From the NCBI GenBank assembly GCA_032207245.1, contig CM063506.1:45356230-45420229 (forward strand): a stretch of DNA of 64,000 nt. Reading direction: 5' to 3'. Below the pieces are notes generated by a model. The model was not told the origin of the DNA and ran no database searches. It worked only from the letters and a program-made list of their open reading frames with translations. The position numbers and the translations under genes were made by a program. Source of the DNA: Pardosa pseudoannulata (taxonomy: Eukaryota; Arthropoda; Arachnida; Araneae; Lycosidae). Shown here in pieces: positions 57,190 through 64,000 of the stretch (the first letter of the stretch is position 1; every line of letters starts with the position of its first letter).

Positions 57190-57592
57190 ATTGTTGATAA
57201 GTTGTAATCGTCTATGGTGAGTTGAATCTTAGTTCTAGATCCCAGTTATCTCCTCACCACAACCATAAAAGGGATAATACACAATTACTATAGTTAATAC
57301 TATTTGATTCTTGTACAATAGCTATTTAACCATGAGCTTGTAATCAAGTTCATATATAAGGCCTGATCTTACATGGTCCATTATTGTTAGACATTGATAA
57401 ACCCTGATAGTCTATGGTGAAATGAATCTTTTTTCTAGATCTCACTTATCTTCACCACAGCTAGAAAAGATCTAATAACTCAGTTACTATAGCTAACACT
57501 ATTTGATTCTTGTACTATAATTATTTAACCATGAACTTAACATGCAATGAAGTTCATTCATTAGGTCTGATCTTACATGGTTCATTATAGTT
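57190..57592. repeat. Two-copy tandem duplication, period about 200 bp
   Basis: TCTATGGTGA occurs at 57211 and 57411, and the following order (TTCTAGATC, TTATCT, CACCACA, ACTATTTGATTCTTGTAC, TTTAACCATGA, TCTTACATGG) recurs with many substitutions. An old tandem duplication; function unknown. Confidence 0.7.
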
Positions 57593-59200
57593 AATCAGTG
57601 ATTAAATCCTATAATTGTACAGTGATTAAATAAAAGCATTTTTAGACCTTCAAGGTGAGACTCAATTCAAAGGAAACTTTCAGAGTAGATGTAAATCTCA
57701 CTGCGATATTCCGAGTCGCTTCGATACAAAAGAACTAATTAACCATCTTTGTTTCATGTTTGAATTATTTCCATATACTTACTGATAATAACTAATTTAC
57801 ACCTTAAAATTTTGAAAATTTCTGTGGAACAACTTATTGAAAATAATAAACATTAACTCATGTGCAATTCGATTCATAGTACCCAGCATGTTTTCAATAA
57901 AATGCAAAGTAATTCACCAGACTAAACGATTATTGTCAACAGGTTGGAGTGTATATAAGTGTTTAAAATTACTAAAATTCTGTGTATTTTTTTATTTCAT
58001 TGCGAAAGTGAGAGTTGATAATCCTATTTGACTATAATGGGCTCCATAGCATTACGTCGTTCAGGTCTGAAATTACTTTTAAGTATGGTAACTAGTTCAC
58101 GATCAACACTAGTCTACTTTTATGAGTCTGGTTCCAATGGATACAATGGATTCATATGAATTCAAACACTTCAGTCAAATGAAACAAATACGGTGTGTTG
58201 ATGCTCTATAAAAAGCTAAACTTATTTTATTGTTTCCCTTCAGCTGTTTCAACATTTAGAATGAATAAAATTCTTTAGAAAAACTGTCTTCTGTTAGCAC
58301 AATATACTCCAAAAAACAAATTTCGGAATCTTTTTCTCGGAAAAACTTAATAATTTACTTAAGATATTGCAGATTATACATTGCACCTAAAAGCAGAAGT
58401 TACTGAACTTAAGACTAATTAGTATAAATTGCAATAAAAATTAAAATTTGAGATTCTAATAAACTATCACTATCGAATTTAAGAATGGGGGCATTGCCAT
58501 GTATCTTGTTTATCCACAGGGCAAAAGAAATTCTTCTTTTTGAGAATACTTACCTACAAAAAAGTAAATTGAATATTTTTTCTGCTATATGATTATATAG
58601 CCAGTAATTTTATTACTTAATAAACATGTTACAACAATTCTAATGGAGTTATAAGAGAACGAATTTGGAATGAGATGTCCCCCAATCTGCAAATTAGAAC
58701 AAGTCTTCAATGCATTGTACATTTACGAATATACGCAATAAATTACCGTTTTTAGAAGTATTATTTAAAAGTGAAGTGATTTTAGATCTTTCTTGGGAAA
58801 TTTATAAACATTTTCTTATGACATTGTATATAATTCAGTTGATATGTTCAGTTAAAAACTTATTCACAAGTAATTTAAAATATTTTTCAACTTAATTAAT
58901 ACTTGCTTTTAATTTTTTGATTCCTTTAAGCTTAAAATTTTAGTGTTTGTGAGTAAACTGTTGAAAACGAAACTATTTGGTTTCCGTTTTATTATTTTGG
59001 TTACATTTAAAAGCAATGAAAAAAAGAGAAACTATTAAGTATAATATTTCTATATTTTTTACGTTTATAAAATATAATAATAAGGGTTTATCTTAACACA
59101 ATATTTGTTGCAATTTTTATGGAGAATTTCAAATTAATTTTGATAAAAAAACAAAACGCCATTGACTGCTGGGAAGGTAGGCGCTGACTTTCCTCCAAAT
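57593..59200. other. Intergenic, upstream of the 59.2 kb exon
   Basis: No gene is supported; the short open frames at 57837-58031 and 58710-58895 lack features. It may hold promoter elements of the downstream gene, but none is identifiable. Confidence 0.45.
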
Positions 59201-59203
59201 TTT

Positions 59204-59209
59204 TCAGTC
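59204..59209 (+). promoter_or_regulatory. Initiator-like TCAGTC upstream of the 59.2 kb exon
   Basis: TCAGTC matches the arthropod initiator consensus TCAGTY and would give a 5' UTR of about 42 nt. The same bases could instead be a 3' splice site, since TTTTTCAG precedes TCAGCTG after a pyrimidine-rich tract; that would make the exon non-first. The sequence alone does not decide between the two. Confidence 0.3.
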
Positions 59210-59247
59210 AGCTGTCTGCTCTTCTTCTCGCTAGGGCGCGCAGGATA

Positions 59248-59391
59248 ATGTGTCTTGTCAAAATGGTGGCTCGTGTTAAGTGGAAAGTTACTGATGTGTC
59301 TCTCATAATAAATTTATATATGTTATTTTTTGTTGTCCATTGTTACAAACATCCCAAAATTTGTTCACACAAGCATCCTCAACCTGACGAG
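59248..59391 (+). CDS. Probable first coding exon, secreted or membrane protein (leishmanolysin-like peptidase?)
   Basis: An ATG at 59248 opens 48 codons that end exactly at a strong donor (GAG|GTGAGT), phase 0. A second ATG at 59263 has the better start context (AAAATGG). The product has basic residues, then a hydrophobic run (LIINLYMLFFVV) like a signal peptide or anchor, then HCYKHPKICSHKHPQPDE. The C-x-H-x-x-P...E pattern right after a leader resembles the N-terminus of leishmanolysin-like (invadolysin, M8) zinc peptidases, but this is from memory of the family and no catalytic HExxH is in view. The GC content here is higher than its surroundings. The remaining exons would lie beyond the window. 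It could be an unrelated secreted protein. Confidence 0.45.
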
Positions 59392-61120
59392 GTGAGTTAC
59401 TTTTCAATTAATTCGATTTTGGATATTGTTGTTGCACGTTGTTTACATTGCTTCTGCTACATCTCTAGAGCAGAAGTATCGGCTTGTCAAATGTTATTGT
59501 AAACAGATGTGCTCGATACTACTTCCTAATACAATAGTAAGTTTAGAATATTCGTAAAATTACAAAGAACGAGAGAAAAATAATCGGAGTAATTTTATTT
59601 AATTTATTAATGGGAATTTTAATAATAAATATAATAAAATATATCTATGAGAGTATTTAAATGTTTGTGTTTTTTTCTGGCATGGATACGTTATTTTTTT
59701 TTTATTGAATATATTTAGTAATATATTTTTAAAGGAATATCTGTAGACTGGATTTATAAAAAATATACACATTGCAGACATTTAATAATTGAAAAATAAA
59801 ATTCTTCTGTTAATTTGATTCTTTTTATTTAAACTTTTTAAACATTTTTTTTTTCAAAATCTAAAAACTGGTCATATTTTACTATTTTAACTGTACATAA
59901 AGTTTAAAAATATAATCCCATTTAATATATTAAATTGCTCATTTTTTCCCTTTAAATATTTTTACCCATTACATCCAAATTTGAGTACATATTTATTTGT
60001 ACTTGGTAAAATACAAAAATTGAGTAGTTTCTTATGAATTTTTCATTTTTTTAATTGAGGAAACAAATCAAAAAAGCACTGCTTTTTCATAATTATTTCA
60101 AAATGCGATTGGTAGGTCCTTAAAGAAAAATGTATCGAGGAATTTTTTCCATTATGAAAGCATTTTTATACACAATTAACTTCAAACGAGTTTAAAAATA
60201 CAAATTATACCCCTGTAACTTTCAATGTTAAATTACTTCTAATCTAGTTTAATTGAACTAAGATGACTTTATTTTTATAGTTATTACATATTTATTTAGT
60301 TTCATATTTTTACATATAAAATAGTTATATTATTATAAAATTATCTTTTTTTAATATTTTCTAGAATTTTTGTCATGTCTTTAACCTGTCGTTTAATTTT
60401 TTTCCTTTCAAAATTTTTCTTTAGTTTGTAATAAAATTAATACAGTTATTATATAACAGCATCAACTACCTACTGTTTATTCTAGCTTTACTGTTTATAT
60501 TATAGTATTATTTAGGATAGTAAGCTTTAAAAAAATATTGTGTTTTTAGCATAAAGTATAACTAATTGACCAATCTCATTATTTTCTTAAACAAACAAAT
60601 GTCAAAGTGTTTTATAAATTATTTTTGTACTTGTAATATTTATCAATAAACACACATGAGTATGTGCATGCATATGTGCTTCGGTAACAGTTTACTCTCT
60701 TGGATTAGAAACAGCTCTCTATAGACATAATTTGTTATCATTTTTTCTTAAAATTCTAAATATTTTCTATTTTTATAAATTTAGGATATTTTAAATACAT
60801 AATCTACTTTATGTTTATATAGACAGTTGATCATTAAACTTTGTTTCTAACATTTATGATCTATATTTTTTATTGCACTTGTATTAAGAGGAATAATTTT
60901 TCCTTATATGTTAATGTACTTTTGTGTTTTTAGCAGTTATTTTATAAATCAGTTTTAAAATTGAAAGGCATAAAAAAATGGGATATATATATATATAGTT
61001 CCCATTTCTTCATACCTATACACACATGTGTGTGTAAATATAATTGTATACATATATATATATATATAGTTAAATGTATGGTTTTATCTTTGTATGATTT
61101 AGTAATGTGATCGGAGAAAT
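59392..61120 (+). other. Probable first intron of the 59.2 kb gene
   Basis: AT-rich with no acceptor-exon pair recognised. Short (TA)n at 60985-61000 and 61050-61068. Confidence 0.4.
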
Positions 61121-61545
61121 AGAATGTAATATTAGAAGTGTTGTTCATATTATTAGTATTAACATAGATTATTAAGGGATACTTATTAGGAATAAGTAAA
61201 TTAGATCTTTGATTAACATTATACTATAACTTGTTTCCTTTCCCAAAAGTTTAATTACATAAATATATGTTTGTTTATTCACTTGTTTTAAAATAAATTT
61301 CCTGCTTTAAAATTGATTCTATACTCTTTGACATAGTATGTAATTTTAGAAGTGTTGTTCATATTATTAGTATTAACTTACGTTATTACAGCATATTTAT
61401 TAGGAATAAATAAATTAGATCTTTGATTAACATTATACTATAACTTCCTTTCCCAACAGTTTAAATACATAAATATATATTTGTTTATTCACTTGTTTTA
61501 AAATAAATTTTCTGCTTTAAAATTGATTCTATACTTTTTCACTTA
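61121..61545. repeat. Two-copy tandem duplication, period about 214 bp
   Basis: TTGTTCATATTATTAGTATT begins at 61141 and again at 61355, and TAAATTAGATCTTTGATTAA and TTTATTCACTTGTTTTAAA recur in the same order. Copies are about 88-90% alike by eye, so more recent than the 57 kb duplication. Confidence 0.8.
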
Positions 61546-61639
61546 GGTTGCCTGTAATATCTATATTTAAAATTTGTCGCTTTTAATGTATACGGTATAG
61601 GTGTTTCTATGTATCGAGTTCAGTATTAAAGCTGTTTTC

Positions 61640-61790
61640 ACGTTTGTCGACCATGCTATATAGTGGTTAGCGTTTCGTGCTTCCATGTAGTTTGCGCTCG
61701 ATTCCCGAGTAAGTCGTCTGCTGTCCCCTCGTAGGAGAGTGTTGTTAATCGTCGATATCAGAGTCTTTTTCGGTCCAACATGTTTACTGT
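61640..61790 (+). mobile_element. tRNA-like SINE or tRNA relic
   Basis: TATAGTGGTTAGCG matches a polymerase III A box of His/Asp/Glu-type tRNAs, and GCTCGATTCCCGAG a B box with T-arm pairing, about 40 nt later. The acceptor stem does not pair and the anticodon stem is poor, so I do not call a tRNA gene. The minus-strand frame 61567-61851 runs across it and is an artefact. Confidence 0.45.
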
Positions 61791-61859
61791 TATTGAAATT
61801 GATCAGCGGGGTATGGTTCTTCACCATGAGACACATGTTTTGAGGCAGCATTTTTTTAT

Positions 61860-64000
61860 ATGTTAACCCAAAAAGAAATTAAAAATTTTGATATTTATTA
61901 TAGTCTGAAAAGTGAAATAAAATGTTTAAATTAACGACATTGATAAGGTAAAAATAAAAAGTTGATCACGGGGGGTTAGAATATCCTTCAATAATTGCCT
62001 CAGGAAAATTTTTAATTACAATTTTTTATTTTGTTAGCCCAAAAAGAAAATTATATCAGCTAATTTTAGATATTAATTGGCAAACGTCTACAAAGCAAAA
62101 ATGAAATTGAAATTAGTTATTGACATATGTTGGATATACTTAGGAATATAACATCAAAAATTAATCCCTTCACCAAGAATGTTGAATTACATTTTTTTAT
62201 TATACGTAGCTTTTTGATATAATCTGTTCTGAGAATTGAAATATATGTTGAAAATTATTGATTTTGTTTTGAAATATAATTGTTGTTTTAAGTATATAAA
62301 AAGCGAAAGTAAGTTTAAATTAGACAATGTATTGAGGCATTTATAAAGTTATAAAATAAAAAGATTAAAAAAAGTGTTTATGTTTTTAACTTGAAAGTTG
62401 TTGATTTTTGAGTTTTGTGCATATGAGCAATGTTTTATTAAGGCAGCATTTTTTTAGTATGTTTTTTTTTGTTATTATAATTGGTAAGTGAAATAAAATG
62501 TATATTAAATAACGAGATATTTATAATAATATATCATATAAGTATATATTTATTCGTTTTCAATAATTTCATATATTATAAATTATATATATTAACATGT
62601 TATTTTTTTATATAAATGTTATTTCATAATTAAGCTTTTATTTGTTTTTATTTTATTAAAATGACAAACATAAATGGCCATTAGGTAAGATATTACATTC
62701 TTTGTGATCCTTAGGATATAGACATCCACACCCCCAAAATTTTATCGAATCGATAATCTAGCAATATCAACCATAGAACAAGAAATTACAAAATAACTTT
62801 TGAGGATATTATACACGAATTTTCAACTAAGAAAGCTAGAAAAATGAATAAGTTCATTTATTAAACAGATGTAATCCTGCACATAAAAATAAAATAAAAA
62901 AATATTTTCTCATGTTTTTTGTTTTCTGTAATTATGTATAATAATTTTTTCATATATGATAAGGATTATATATAGTATCTATAGATATATAGATATATAA
63001 TTTATATATATATATAAAAACTATATATATAATATATGTTAATGTTGTGTGTTGTGTGTATTATTATTAAAAAAACTACCATTTAATTGATTTCAAAAGG
63101 GCGCCAAAAGTTACAGGTATGCCACTGATGTAGAAACGAAAAACCCTGGTCGGCAAACTGTATCCTATCGGGAGGCGGCATTTGAATAAAAAGATGAAAT
63201 ATTTTGTCGAATATAATTTTTGAAATATTTTTCCTAGCGAGTAAATGTAAGCTTCATACATTAATGGTAATATTTCAACTTCCTATATAAATGGGTTAAT
63301 TGTGTTACTTATTTTATGTGTAGAAATATGAAAACTATGCTTAAATATCTTTTTTTAATAATGTAATAAGAATATTTTTCTTCAGAAAACGTTAAAATAT
63401 AGCCTCCAATGCATTGTCCCTTTTCCAGTGATATTTTTAAGTACAGAATATTTTTAATGCTGCAATCGATATTTAAATACTATTTAAATTCGATACCTTG
63501 GGTTTTGGTTTGCGAAGTCTTTCGAGCACACATATAGTAACCCATAATTTTCGGACTGTAAAACTCTTATTCCACTTTTTAATCAGTGATTCAATGTTGT
63601 CACTATTTTAGGTCAATTATACCGTATATGTATTGAAAAAAGCAAAATTTTTAAAATAACTTTGTTGAAAGCCGTTAAAATATTGACGTATTGCAATTTT
63701 ATTAATAAAAATATATATTGTTGAAAAATTAATATATTATAAAAATATAAATAGAATATTATTAGCCAGGGTTTATGTATTGAAAAAAAATCAGAAAATT
63801 TTATTACAAAAAAAAAAAAATAATCATTATGATTTAAAAATTTGACAACTAAATAGGATTTAGTTAAAATAAAATAAATCATTTATTTGATTTATAATCG
63901 GGATTTTTTTGATTCTTTTTCTATATACGAATTTTAATTGTTTTTTTATGGATGTTTTGTAATAAGTTACATAGAATATGTTTGTCTATAAGAAGTCACA
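61860..64000. other. AT-rich tail with short dispersed words and a hAT-like end
   Basis: GGCAGCATTTTTTTA-type words recur at 61843 and 62444, and AGCCCAAAAAGAAA-type words at 61866 and 62036. At 63110-63129, GCGCCAAAAGTTACAGGTATGCCACTG in part resembles a hAT right end (reverse complement CAGTGGCATACCTGTAAC); no left end was found. No exon is supported. Confidence 0.4.

Noticed and set aside
61567..61851. 94-codon minus-strand frame
   Set aside because: It crosses a tRNA-like repeat antisense; the product is low-information and likely a repeat translation.

Overview
This 64 kb window is a piece of an AT-rich animal nuclear genome with large introns and many transposon remnants. The one clear gene encodes an arthropod-type LIM and SH3 domain protein (Lasp), so the host is most likely an arthropod. 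The many tRNA-derived SINEs and hAT relics would fit a chelicerate, but that is only a guess. There is no bacterial-style gene organisation. Nearly all long open frames here are chance frames in AT-rich or microsatellite DNA.

Region 1 (about 1-25,100) has no exon I could identify. It is a mosaic of mobile-element copies. There are two non-autonomous Helitrons (11,688-12,645 and 19,462-20,444), the second carrying a nested SINE. hAT-like elements lie at 3,270-4,062, 5,373-6,123, 7,179-7,618, 15,388-16,086 and 18,404-19,050. piggyBac-like TTAA-type ends occur at 1-158 and 16,670 onward, and a piggyBac-like relic lies at 13,058-14,249. There are also tRNA-derived SINEs, long (TA)n tracts and a 1 kb GATA-rich minisatellite (21,296-22,340). 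This DNA may be 5' intron of Lasp, because the LIM-domain exons that should precede 25,137 were not found.

Region 2 (25,137-49,490) holds the 3' part of Lasp on the + strand: seven coding exons, all with GT-AG introns, compatible phases and a stop at 48,357-48,359, followed by a 3' UTR with a polyadenylation signal at 49,464. The exons encode the end of the LIM module, two nebulin-like actin-binding repeats, a variable Thr- and Pro/Gln-containing linker, and a C-terminal SH3 domain. Three consecutive linker exons are symmetric (phase 1-1), so they could be skipped without a frameshift. One of them starts at a NAGNAG acceptor. The introns carry hAT, LINE, SINE and LTR-like remnants and a second, broken copy of the GATA-rich composite array.

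Region 3 (49,490-59,200) is intergenic. It includes an intact-looking hAT MITE with target-site duplication (49,690-50,790), two SINEs, another hAT-like end and a 200 bp tandem duplication.

Region 4 (59,200-64,000) begins with a probable first coding exon on the + strand (59,248-59,391) with a hydrophobic leader and a good donor site. It is tentatively a leishmanolysin-like (invadolysin) metallopeptidase. The rest would be its first intron, with a 214 bp tandem duplication and a tRNA-like repeat. No novel defence or enzymatic system is visible. The interest lies in the splicing architecture of Lasp and in the precise transposon ends.
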